64,000 nucleotides of DNA. Origin: an uncultured Christensenella sp. (lineage in GTDB: Bacteria; Bacillota; Clostridia; Christensenellales; Pumilibacteraceae). The stretch covers positions 37,876 through 101,875 of the forward strand of contig CAJTND010000003.1 of NCBI GenBank assembly GCA_910577995.1, given 5' to 3'. The position numbers and the translations under genes were made by a program. Below the pieces are notes generated by a model that saw nothing but the letters and a program-made list of their open reading frames with translations, had not been told where the DNA came from and searched no databases. Shown piece after piece: positions 26,384-34,516 of the stretch (positions are counted from its first letter, which is position 1; every line of letters begins with the position of its first letter).

Positions 26384-28738
26384 ATGGAAAACAAAGCTAC
26401 CACCGAATTTGAACAAACGCAGATCCCTCAGCCCGTCAAGGCGTATAAGATGATAGCGTTTCGCGGCAAGGTCGTGTTCCCCGGTCAGGCGGTGCACTTC
26501 GATCTTGTGCGCGATAAATCTTATTCCGCGATAAGCGAGGCTGTCGAGTCGGGCGAGAGCGTGTTCCTCGTTGCGCAAAAGCGCGCGACGACGGTCAATC
26601 CCGCGCCGCAGGATATCTACCGCGTGGGCGTGCTCGCGTCGATAAAACAGGTGCAGCGCTTGCCGGGCGACGCGATGCGCGTCGTGTTCACCGCGGGGCG
26701 GCGCATGCAGATAGACAGTTATGTTTCGCTCACGCCGTACTTCGAAGTAACGCTTAAAGAATACGAATACGAGGCGGACGATCCCGTGTATTTCGAGGCG
26801 GTCAAGCGTCGACTCGACGAGCAGTTCAAAGAGTACCGCCGTATAGATACCAAGATGCCGGGCGACGTGCTCAGCACGCTGTCGGTCGACGACGGCGAGC
26901 GGTTCGTTTCGACGATAGCCAATTATATATTCACGTCCGACTCCGAAAAGCAAAACATATTGCAGACGAAAACGCTGTCGGCGCAGTACGAGCAGATACT
27001 TACCGTGCTCGTGCGCGAGGTGGAGATACGCTCGCTCGAAAAGACGATAACCGCCAAGGTGCGGCAGAACATCGACAAGAACCAAAAGGAATACTACCTG
27101 CGCGAGCAGATACGCGCGATCAAGACCGAGCTCGGCGAGGACGCGGACGAGATAGACGCGCTCCGCGAGAAGCTCGCCGCGATGAAGGAAGTCCTGCCCG
27201 AAGCGGCTTACGATAAGATCAACAAAGAAATATCGCGGCTCGAAAAGATGAGCCCGTCCACGCCCGAAGCAACGGTGTCGCGGTCGTATATCGACCTCGT
27301 GCTCGACTTGCCGTGGGCGCAGTCCACTACCGACACGCTGTCGCTCGCCGAGGCGAGAAAGGTGCTCAACGAGGACCATTTCGGGCTCGAGAAGGTAAAG
27401 GAACGCATACTCGAATATCTCGCCGTGTACAAGCTGACGGGCAACCTCAAATCGCCCGTGCTGTGCTTTGTAGGACCGCCCGGAGTGGGCAAGACGTCCA
27501 TCGTGCGCTCTATCGCGCGCGCCGCGGGCAAGAAGTTCGTTTCGATGTCGCTCGGCGGCATACGCGACGAGGCGGAGATACGCGGTCACCGCAGGACTTA
27601 CGTCGCGGCTTTGCCCGGTCGGATAATCGAGGGCTTGCGCAATGCCGGCGTGAATAACCCGGTTTTCCTGCTCGACGAGATAGACAAGATGACGGCGGAC
27701 ATGCACGGCGATCCCGCGAGCGCGTTGTTGGAAGTGCTCGATCCCAATCAGAACTACGGCTTTAAGGATAACTACCTCGATATGCCGTTCGACCTCAGCA
27801 AGGTGATGTTCGTCACGACCGCCAACTCGCTCGATCCGATACAGCCCGCGCTCCTTGACAGGCTGGAGGTGATAGAGCTTTCGGGTTATACCTACGAGGA
27901 GAAGCTGCAGATAGCCAAGCGCTACCTGCGTCCCAAAGAGATAGAAGCCAACGGCTTGAAGGACATCAAGATAGAGATGTCCGACGCCGTGACCATGAAC
28001 GTAATATCCAACTACACGCGCGAGAGCGGCGTCAGAAACCTCGAGCGCGAGATAGCGACCGTCATGCGCAAGATAGCGCTCAAAGTGGTTGAGCAAAAGC
28101 AGCCGCCGAGCGTGTTCAAAGTGACCAAGAAGGAAATAGCGGAGTTCCTCGGCGCGCCCAAGTACAAGGACGGCGGCGCAGTCGCGGAGATGGACGAGGT
28201 AGGCGCGGCAAACGGGCTTGCCTGGACGAGCGTCGGCGGCGTAACGCTTAATATCGAAGCGGCTATCATACCAGACGGCAAGGGCGACGTCAAGCTGACG
28301 GGCAGTCTCGGCGACGTCATGAAGGAATCGTGCATGACCGCGCTCACGCTCGTGCGCGCGCGCGCCGACAAGTTCGGCGTCGATAGGGATATGTTCGTCA
28401 AGAACGACGTACACCTGCATTTCCCCGAGGGCGCGACGCCCAAGGACGGACCGAGCGCTGGCATAACGATAGCTACCGCGCTCATGTCGGTATTCTCTGG
28501 CAAGCGCGTGGCGCACGACGTAGCGATGACGGGCGAGGTGACGCTGCGCGGCAAGGTGCTCGCGATAGGCGGGCTCAAAGAGAAATCGCTTGCGGCGTTC
28601 CGTGCGGGCTTTAAGCGGCTCATCATACCGCGCGAGAACGAGAAAGACCTCGTGGACGTGCCCGACGAAGTAAAGAACAAACTCGAAATAATACTCGTCG
28701 ACAACATCGACGAAGTGTACGCCGTTGCGCTGTTATGA
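26384..28738 (+). CDS. lon: Lon ATP-dependent protease
   Basis: AAA+ serine protease for misfolded and regulatory proteins in the cytoplasm. N-terminal substrate domain about 1-200, coiled region 200-320, Walker A 'GPPGVGKTSI', Walker B 'VFLLDEIDKM', and the Ser/Lys dyad in 'KDGPSAGITIATAL' and 'LAIGGLKEKSLAA'. 784 aa is family length. Overlaps engB by 4 nt, the same pairing (lonA-ysxC) as in Bacillus. Confidence 0.96.
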   Translation: MENKATTEFEQTQIPQPVKAYKMIAFRGKVVFPGQAVHFDLVRDKSYSAISEAVESGESVFLVAQKRATTVNPAPQDIYRVGVLASIKQVQRLPGDAMRVVFTAGRRMQIDSYVSLTPYFEVTLKEYEYEADDPVYFEAVKRRLDEQFKEYRRIDTKMPGDVLSTLSVDDGERFVSTIANYIFTSDSEKQNILQTKTLSAQYEQILTVLVREVEIRSLEKTITAKVRQNIDKNQKEYYLREQIRAIKTELGEDADEIDALREKLAAMKEVLPEAAYDKINKEISRLEKMSPSTPEATVSRSYIDLVLDLPWAQSTTDTLSLAEARKVLNEDHFGLEKVKERILEYLAVYKLTGNLKSPVLCFVGPPGVGKTSIVRSIARAAGKKFVSMSLGGIRDEAEIRGHRRTYVAALPGRIIEGLRNAGVNNPVFLLDEIDKMTADMHGDPASALLEVLDPNQNYGFKDNYLDMPFDLSKVMFVTTANSLDPIQPALLDRLEVIELSGYTYEEKLQIAKRYLRPKEIEANGLKDIKIEMSDAVTMNVISNYTRESGVRNLEREIATVMRKIALKVVEQKQPPSVFKVTKKEIAEFLGAPKYKDGGAVAEMDEVGAANGLAWTSVGGVTLNIEAAIIPDGKGDVKLTGSLGDVMKESCMTALTLVRARADKFGVDRDMFVKNDVHLHFPEGATPKDGPSAGITIATALMSVFSGKRVAHDVAMTGEVTLRGKVLAIGGLKEKSLAAFRAGFKRLIIPRENEKDLVDVPDEVKNKLEIILVDNIDEVYAVALL

Positions 28739-29367
28739 AGGTAAGATCGGCGAATTTCGTAACGAGCTGTGCCGACCCGAAAGCCGCGGATAGCTACTCG
28801 CCGCAGATAGCCGTTGCCGGCAGGTCAAATTGCGGCAAGTCGTCGCTTTTGAATATGCTGATGGGCGCGCGGCTGTGCAAGACCTCGCAAACGCCCGGGC
28901 GCACGCGGCTCATAAACGTTTTCCGCGTCAATGCCGACGCACCGTTTTACTTTATCGATCTGCCGGGTTACGGGTTCAATGCGGCGCAACGTGTGACGAG
29001 CGACGAGCTAAATGCGCGCACGGACGCGTACTTCCGCGGTAACGACAATATCGCGCAGGTGCTTTGCCTTATGGACGTCAGGCGCGACCCGTCCGACCTC
29101 GACAAGGTGCTTATCAATTATCTTCGCGATCTGTGCCTGCCTTTTACCGTCGTCATCACCAAGGCGGATAAGCTGAGCAAAGCGCAGCTCGGCAATGCGA
29201 AGCTGCGCATCGCCGCCGCTTTGGGTCTTGCCCGCGACGACCTGATAGCCACGAGTTCGAGCAAGAATATAGGAAGGGACGCTCTTTTGGACAAACTGCA
29301 AAACGTGCTCGAAGTGTTCGGTTCGGACGCAGAGAACGGCGACGCACCTAACGATGACGAACAGTGA
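28735..29367 (+). CDS. engB: Ribosome biogenesis GTPase EngB/YsxC
   Basis: GTPase needed for 50S assembly. G1 'GRSNCGKSSLLN', G2/G3 'RLINVF' and 'DLPGYGFN', G4 'TKAD' and G5 'TSSS' are all visible. 210 aa; the last ~20 residues are an acidic Asp/Asn tail. Starts with ATGA on the lon stop codon, followed by a terminator. Confidence 0.94.
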   Translation: MKVRSANFVTSCADPKAADSYSPQIAVAGRSNCGKSSLLNMLMGARLCKTSQTPGRTRLINVFRVNADAPFYFIDLPGYGFNAAQRVTSDELNARTDAYFRGNDNIAQVLCLMDVRRDPSDLDKVLINYLRDLCLPFTVVITKADKLSKAQLGNAKLRIAAALGLARDDLIATSSSKNIGRDALLDKLQNVLEVFGSDAENGDAPNDDEQ

Positions 29368-29389
29368 AAAATATAGGATACATATAGCG

Positions 29390-29423
29390 CCGCGTCGGGC
29401 GAAAAAGCTCGGCGCGGTTTTTT
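29390..29423 (+). terminator. Terminator after engB
   Basis: CCGCGTCGGGC pairs with GCTCGGCGCGG (wobbles included) around GAAAAA, followed by TTTTTTG. Confidence 0.88.
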
Positions 29424-29501
29424 GTTGGAAAAAGTCACTTTTTCGCGGCATGCCGAATATAATCTATAAGCGATAAATGCGGCGCGAGCCGCGGAGGGCG
29501 T

Positions 29502-30086
29502 ATGGCTAAAAAAGCGGGTTGCGGCGGGAGCTTCGACGGACTGTGCTGTCGCATGGTCATAGAAACAAAGCGCGTGTTCGACGGCTGTAAGTTCGTCGAC
29601 GATAACACGACTCTTACACTGACCACGACCGAGCCCGTGCCGCAGGACGCGCAATTCGTAGCGGCGCGCGCCGTCGGCAGCGAGTTCGTATGGACCGCCG
29701 CCAACCCCGACCAGAGCGGCTGTTGCCGCGTGGTCGGCGACGCTGTCACGCATTTTGCGGTGACGTATTCGTACAACGGCGAATGCTTTACCGTCGCGGC
29801 GTGCGTGCGCGACAGGCGCGAGGTGCTGTTGCGCCTGCCCGTCAATGCGCTCGTGCCTTACGATATAGAACTGCAAACCGTGATGAACGCGACGCGCGGC
29901 GCGGTCATCGGACAGAACGCCGTATCGATAAGCGGCTGTCTGTTACAGATAATCAAGGTCACCGCGCCCGTCGATATACTCATCCCGACTTACGGCTACT
30001 GCAAGTACCCGCCGTGCACGGGCTGTCCGTGCAGCGGGCTCGGCGACAGAGTTTTCCCGTTCTTTAACGACGCGGGCGAGAACTGA
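29502..30086 (+). CDS. Cysteine-rich protein of unknown function
   Basis: 194 aa with about 14 cysteines, many in clusters: 'CGGSFDGLCCRMV' at the N-terminus and 'CKYPPCTGCPCSG' near the C-terminus. 'MVIETKRVFDGC' resembles a motif I associate with clostridial spore-coat-type or SPOCS-related proteins, but this is weak. No signal peptide. GGAGGG lies 6 nt before the ATG. The strand-rich middle and the paired Cys motifs suggest cross-linking or metal binding; a spore or envelope role is a guess. Confidence 0.6.
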   Translation: MAKKAGCGGSFDGLCCRMVIETKRVFDGCKFVDDNTTLTLTTTEPVPQDAQFVAARAVGSEFVWTAANPDQSGCCRVVGDAVTHFAVTYSYNGECFTVAACVRDRREVLLRLPVNALVPYDIELQTVMNATRGAVIGQNAVSISGCLLQIIKVTAPVDILIPTYGYCKYPPCTGCPCSGLGDRVFPFFNDAGEN

Positions 30087-30113
30087 CGCGCCGCGCGGCA
30101 TACAATAAATCGC

Positions 30114-30150
30114 AACGCGCCGACCGATATCATGCGGTCGGCGTTTGACT
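30114..30150 (+). terminator. Hairpin overlapping the next promoter
   Basis: GCCGACCG and CGGTCGGC pair around 8 nt, followed by GTTTGACTTTT. The T-rich tail contains the -35 box of the metallophosphoesterase promoter, so termination of one gene and initiation of the next share sequence. Confidence 0.6.
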
Positions 30151-30173
30151 TTTCGGTCGGGATAGGTTACAAT
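30145..30173 (+). promoter_or_regulatory. Promoter of the metallophosphoesterase, apparently leaderless
   Basis: TTGACT, 17 nt, TACAAT, six bases (ATCGTT), then the ATG at 30180; transcription is expected to begin at that A. Confidence 0.78.
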
Positions 30174-30179
30174 ATCGTT

Positions 30180-30887
30180 ATGGATATCTATGCCGTTTCC
30201 GACCTGCATCTGTCTATCAACAATCCCAAGCCGATGAACATCTTCGGCGTGGCGTGGGAGAATTACCTCGGCGATATAGAACGCTCGCTCGGAGGAGTAA
30301 AGCCCGACGACCTCGTGCTTATCGCCGGCGATCTGAGCTGGGCGATGACGCTGGACGCGGCGACGCCCGACCTCGACTACATAGGCAGTCTGCCGGGGAT
30401 AAAGGTAATAACGCGCGGCAACCACGATTATTGGTGGAAGGGCATAGGCGCGGTGCGCGCAAAGCTGCCGAGCGGAGTCTACGCCGTGCAGAACGATTGC
30501 GTTAAGTTCGGCAACATCATAGTTTGCGGCAGTCGCGGTTGGAGCGCGGACGACAAGTCCGATGACGGCAAGCGTCTTTTCGCGCGCGAGCTGCTACGTA
30601 TGGAAATGTCTTTGCAGGCGATGGAGAAACAGCGCGGCGAGGGCGACAAGGTAATATTCATGATACATTATCCGCCGTTCAACGCGCGGTTCGACGATAA
30701 CGAAGTGACCGCGCTATTCGAGCGGTTCAAAGTCGATGCGGTCATATACGGGCATCTCCACGGCAAGGACTGCCGCGCAAAACGCTACCTCGTCAAGAAC
30801 GGCATACCGTACTATCTGACTTCGTGCGACAAGATAGACAATACCGCCGTCAAGATAGAATTGGATAAGCCTAACGGCTGTAAATAA
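30180..30887 (+). CDS. Calcineurin-like metallophosphoesterase
   Basis: 235 aa with all metal-binding motifs of the family in order: 'DLHLS', 'AGDLSWAM', 'GNHDYWW', 'MIHYPPF' and 'YGHLHGKD'. Probably a cytoplasmic phosphodiesterase; the substrate is unknown. The ATG at 30180 is set by the promoter and by the family start ('MDIYAVSDLHLS'); an ATG 48 nt upstream lies in the terminator hairpin. Last chromosomal gene before the island. Confidence 0.9.
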   Translation: MDIYAVSDLHLSINNPKPMNIFGVAWENYLGDIERSLGGVKPDDLVLIAGDLSWAMTLDAATPDLDYIGSLPGIKVITRGNHDYWWKGIGAVRAKLPSGVYAVQNDCVKFGNIIVCGSRGWSADDKSDDGKRLFARELLRMEMSLQAMEKQRGEGDKVIFMIHYPPFNARFDDNEVTALFERFKVDAVIYGHLHGKDCRAKRYLVKNGIPYYLTSCDKIDNTAVKIELDKPNGCK

Positions 30888-30904
30888 AATATCGGAATAT
30901 GTTC

Positions 30905-30950
30905 AAAACGCCGAGCGGACAAAATAAGTCTGCGGGCGTTTTTTTCTTTT
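30905..30950 (+). terminator. Terminator after the metallophosphoesterase
   Basis: AACGCC-GA-GCGGAC pairs with GTCTGC-G-GGCGTT around AAAATAA, followed by TTTTTTTCTTTT. Confidence 0.85.
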
Positions 30951-31054
30951 GCGAAAAAGCCACAAGCGGGTGGAGAAAAATTCCAAAAATACTTGACATC
31001 GGACGGGGGGCGCGGGCAAAACCTCAGTAGAACACTTAAATTGTGTTATTTGAC

Positions 31055-31088
31055 CTAAAAATAAAGAAAAAACCACTATATATAGTGG
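31055..31088 (-). terminator. Terminator of the recombinase operon at the island edge
   Basis: A 16-bp perfect palindrome CCACTATATATAGTGG (31073-31088) followed on the minus strand by a T-rich tract. It lies just beyond the recombinase stop and within the presumed left junction of the island (30,951-31,097). Confidence 0.75.
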
Positions 31089-31097
31089 CGCGCCAAA

Positions 31098-32783
31098 TCA
31101 TACAAATATTCTCGTAGTAACAATTCTTGTTTTATTCTTTGGTTTATAGTATTTATTAGGTCTGCCGAGCGGTGGACGCCCTGTCTTTGATAGTCTATAT
31201 GAATAAGTAAACTCCATAAAGAAAGAACCCCGTTCGGAGAGTATCCGTTCGGGGTTTTCTGCCTTGTTCCTACGTCCGTTTTTAGGTGGCGTAGGGTTTA
31301 TATTGTGAGTATATTCCAAGAGCAATTCTATTATGTCGTCTTTTATTGCAACACGTTTAACAAGCAAATCAATCCAAGTTTGAGGAGATTGTTCTATTGC
31401 AAACGTCAAATAGTTTTCGACCTGCTCTCGTGTGATACGCGGCACTTCTTTTGATTTTTCCGTTGCGATTGATAGTTTCAATTCTTTCTTGCGTTCTTCG
31501 AGTTCAATCAATCTTGTTTTCGATGTTTCCGAGAAAAACCCAGCCTCAACCGCAGCGATAAGATTTGATAGTGCTGTTTCGGTTTTTTGAAGTTCTTTTT
31601 CCGCAAATCGTAATGACGAATTATCTTTAATCTTATCGTTATGGGCTTTTAAGACGGCATCTACAAGTAGGTTATAATTTTCTTCATTCATAAGAACCTT
31701 ATTGAGTGCTTCGAGTATAGCCGCCTCTAAAACATCTTTCTTTACCGTTCGACTTTGCTCACACGGTTCGGTTTTATGGCATTTGTAATAACGGCTCATT
31801 TTTCCGGACTTTGACGTTCCTGTAAACGATGTCATTCGTCTGCCGCAAAAACCGCAGTATATTTTTCCTTTTAGCAAATAACTTTCGTCGTGAACGATAT
31901 GCTTGCCGTATTTGTTTGCGTCGATACGCGCTCTGACGATTTGATAAGTTTCCATAGGAACAAGAGGAGGATAGATTTTATCGTAAGCGCAATCGTTTAT
32001 TCTATAAATGCCTGTGTATTTTTCATGCCGCAAAATATAATAAATCATTTGCGCTTGAAATCGTTTTCCGCGATTAAGGATACCGCGCTCATTTAATGAC
32101 CGCGCTATATCGATAGGGTTTTTGCCGTTGGCATATTCCTCGAATATTTCGCGGACGATAGGGGCTTCATCTTCATTGATAATAACTTTTGCGGCTATTT
32201 TCTTATTCGTTTCCTTATCGATAACATCTATAAGCGACCAGCCGTAATTGATAGTTCCGCCGATAAAGTTACCTTTCAAGCGCGTTTCATTCATACCGCG
32301 TTTGGTTTTCTGCGATAATTCCTCCGAATAGTATTGGTTCATACCTTCGAGAAGGCTTTCCAAGAGGATGCCTTCGGGACTGTCGGGAATGTTCTCCATA
32401 GCGGATAAGATTTTTATACCGTTATCTTTGAGGTGCTTGCGGTGGATAGCCATTTCGTACTTATTACGGGAAAAGCGATCCAACTTGTAGATAAGTACAT
32501 AATCCCATTCCTGTTTATCGCTGTCTTTGAGCATCCGCTGGAAATCGTCGCGGTTGTCGTTCGTACCCGACATTGCTTTATCATAGTAGATTGCTATAAT
32601 TTTAATGCCGTTCTTTTCCGCGTATTCTTTGCAAACGCGCACTTGACCGTCAATAGACTGTTCGTTTTGACGGTCGCAGGAATAGCGGGCGTATATGACG
32701 GCAATTTTGTATTTCATTCGCCACAATACAAGGTCTTCGTGCGTGTAGGAAGTGGGAATGTCTATATCAAACATTTCCGACAT
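31098..32783 (-). CDS. Large serine recombinase (site-specific integrase)
   Basis: 561 aa. Resolvase domain at about 25-170 with catalytic serine S35 in 'YARYSCDRQNEQS' and the arginine motif 'YKLDRFSRNK'; a recombinase domain from about 190 to 290; a zinc ribbon 'CGFCGRRM...CHKTEPC'; then a coiled coil (about 390-440) typical of integrating serine recombinases. It cuts and rejoins att sites to insert or excise the element. TGGAGG lies 9 nt before the ATG. The first 22 residues are an unusual extension; an internal start at 32717 is possible. It overlaps the small relative upstream by 17 nt. Lies at the island's left edge, as expected. Confidence 0.9.
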   Translation of the reverse strand: MSEMFDIDIPTSYTHEDLVLWRMKYKIAVIYARYSCDRQNEQSIDGQVRVCKEYAEKNGIKIIAIYYDKAMSGTNDNRDDFQRMLKDSDKQEWDYVLIYKLDRFSRNKYEMAIHRKHLKDNGIKILSAMENIPDSPEGILLESLLEGMNQYYSEELSQKTKRGMNETRLKGNFIGGTINYGWSLIDVIDKETNKKIAAKVIINEDEAPIVREIFEEYANGKNPIDIARSLNERGILNRGKRFQAQMIYYILRHEKYTGIYRINDCAYDKIYPPLVPMETYQIVRARIDANKYGKHIVHDESYLLKGKIYCGFCGRRMTSFTGTSKSGKMSRYYKCHKTEPCEQSRTVKKDVLEAAILEALNKVLMNEENYNLLVDAVLKAHNDKIKDNSSLRFAEKELQKTETALSNLIAAVEAGFFSETSKTRLIELEERKKELKLSIATEKSKEVPRITREQVENYLTFAIEQSPQTWIDLLVKRVAIKDDIIELLLEYTHNINPTPPKNGRRNKAENPERILSERGSFFMEFTYSYRLSKTGRPPLGRPNKYYKPKNKTRIVTTRIFV

Positions 32784-33159
32784 TGTTCATTGCCTCCATT
32801 ATCGTATAAAATAAATCTGCTTCGTCTTCACTCATCGGCTCGGATGCGGAAATAATACGCACTCCTTTTTCTTTGAGTTTGGAACGATCTTTCAATACCT
32901 TTTTCAAATCACGACCGACGCGGCTGTTGTTGTAAACAAGTATGTAATCGTAATTCGGCTTCTTTGTATTGACGATATTGCGCCAATTCGAGTATTTCGG
33001 TTTATTGCCGAAAAGATGTATGTCCGAGAATAAACCAACGATTTTAATATCGTTCTTTTCTGCATACGCCTTACAGGTTTGGAATTGACCTTGAACGGAT
33101 ATTAACCCGAAATCCGAAAGGTCGGCTTTTGCTCTTGCATAGATGATTGCTGTTTTCAT
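32767..33159 (-). CDS. Resolvase-like protein lacking the catalytic serine
   Basis: 130 aa, only the N-terminal resolvase fold: 'AIIYARAKADLSDFG', 'QGQFQTCKAYAEKNDIKIVG', 'DYILVYNNSRVGRDLKKV'. At the place of the catalytic serine ('ARxS') it has lysine ('ARAK'), and no recombinase or DNA-binding domain follows. It therefore cannot cut DNA in the usual way; it may modulate the large recombinase, with which it overlaps by 17 nt. AAGGAG lies 8 nt before the ATG at 33159. Confidence 0.8.
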   Translation of the reverse strand: MKTAIIYARAKADLSDFGLISVQGQFQTCKAYAEKNDIKIVGLFSDIHLFGNKPKYSNWRNIVNTKKPNYDYILVYNNSRVGRDLKKVLKDRSKLKEKGVRIISASEPMSEDEADLFYTIMEAMNNVGNV

Positions 33160-33203
33160 TGAAATCACTCCTTTTTGAATTACTTTGAAAGCAGTATAAA
33201 AGT

Positions 33204-33230
33204 CAAAGTGGACAGTTTTTTACCACTTTG
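33204..33230. promoter_or_regulatory. Palindromic operator, copy 1 (recombinase promoter)
   Basis: CAAAGTGG, 11 nt, CCACTTTG. The surrounding ~30 bp is the reverse complement of the site at 39307-39333. Read on the minus strand it overlaps the -35 and spacer of a TATACT promoter that would serve the two recombinase genes. The rest of the gap to 33,528 (about 240 bp) is AT-rich and shows only the WYL promoter. Confidence 0.75.
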
Positions 33231-33468
33231 AAAAACTTTTTCCTCTATACCGCTTTTTTTGTTGGATTGTCTTTCGACGAAAACCCTAAATCTGAAAAAG
33301 GCGACAGCGGTCAAGCGGCAGTTATTATTAAAGTTTTGCTACCCAAAAAATATTGACGTAAAAATATTTCCGTTGATAATTTTAAGCGATATTTTTTGAA
33401 CTTGACAGCAAGCCTTTTTCTGATACCCCAAAACGGCGAAAGACAACCGAAAAAGCACCCCAATTCTA

Positions 33469-33497
33469 TTGAGAAAATCTTGCGGAAGTGATATAAT
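33469..33497 (+). promoter_or_regulatory. Promoter of the WYL regulator
   Basis: TTGAGA, 17 nt, TATAAT, 31 nt before the ATG; AGGACAG is the likely ribosome-binding site. Confidence 0.75.
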
Positions 33498-33528
33498 AAA
33501 AGTATCTCTTAAATAGGACAGAAACGAT

Positions 33529-34515
33529 ATGTCAAAAAGTACCGATACATCGATTAAGTTACTTGTTTTATACGATATACTTTCCAAAATGACTGACGAG
33601 GAACACGCACTTTCCACAAACGAGATAATAGCGGAATTAAACAAAAGGGGAATACCCGTTTCGAGAAAGGTGTTACCGTCGGATATAGCCTTGCTTAACA
33701 AGTACGGCTATGAAATATTGTCTTATGTAAAAAAGGCGCGATATTACTATGTGGCGCAACACACATTCGATACAGCGGAAATTACAATGCTTGTCGATGC
33801 TATAAGGGCTTCAAAACTGACAGAACAGAGAAAGAATACTTTGACAGATAAACTTTATTCAACGGTAGGTCTACATAGAAATCCGCAGTCGCTTGAAAAT
33901 ATAATCACACTCAATACGTCAATGTCGGGCAATTCGAGTATTGTCTATAATATTGATTTTATAGATAGGGCAATTCGTGAAAAGAAGAAAATCTCGTTTC
34001 TTTACTTTACGCTGGACGAGAATAAGAAGAAGTGTTATAGGTCTAATAAAAAGCGTTATGTATTCAATCCGCTTACAATGATATGGAACAAAGATAATTA
34101 TTATTTGCTCTGTTACGACGATAAACATGACGGTCTTTCTCGGTATAGAATTGACAGAATGGATGACGTGCAGATAGAGGAAGCACCTTGTCTTGAAAAA
34201 GACGAATTTGCGAATTTCAATGTAGATACATACCGTAAGCAGATATTTTCCATGTTCGGCGGTGAGTTGCAGGAAGTGGAAATTCAATTCGACAAAGATA
34301 TGCTCGGCGATATTTTTGATAGGTTCGGTACGGATATTAAAATCGGTAAGATAGACGATAATACGTTCAAATCGGCAGTGGACGTTCAAATAAGCCGCAC
34401 GTTCTTTATTTGGGTGGTCGGTACATTAGGTAAAGTAAAAGTCATTTCGCCCATTTCGGTAGTGGATGAGTTCGGCAAGTTCGTGGAACAAATACAAGAT
34501 AATTACGGAGTGTAA
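33529..34515 (+). CDS. WYL-domain transcriptional regulator
   Basis: 328 aa. N-terminal winged helix (about 1-75; 'LSTNEIIAELNKRGIPVSRK' carries the recognition helix region), then a WYL domain (about 140-215) with 'KKISFLYFTLDENKK', 'YVFNPLTMIWNKDNYYLLCY' and 'LSRYRIDRMDDVQI', and a C-terminal WCX-like extension. WYL regulators sense nucleic-acid or nucleotide ligands and often control defence or mobile-element genes. It is upstream of, and on the same strand as, the genes at 34517, 35748 and 37241, and may head that transcript. Confidence 0.88.
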   Translation: MSKSTDTSIKLLVLYDILSKMTDEEHALSTNEIIAELNKRGIPVSRKVLPSDIALLNKYGYEILSYVKKARYYYVAQHTFDTAEITMLVDAIRASKLTEQRKNTLTDKLYSTVGLHRNPQSLENIITLNTSMSGNSSIVYNIDFIDRAIREKKKISFLYFTLDENKKKCYRSNKKRYVFNPLTMIWNKDNYYLLCYDDKHDGLSRYRIDRMDDVQIEEAPCLEKDEFANFNVDTYRKQIFSMFGGELQEVEIQFDKDMLGDIFDRFGTDIKIGKIDDNTFKSAVDVQISRTFFIWVVGTLGKVKVISPISVVDEFGKFVEQIQDNYGV

Positions 34516-34516
34516 G

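Noticed and set aside
26375..28516. 713-codon ORF opposite lon
   Set aside because: Shadow of lon; composition is typical of antisense frames in this genome.
31021..31097. A definite attL site at the island edge
   Set aside because: No matching second copy is in the window, so the exact crossover cannot be named; only the interval is given.
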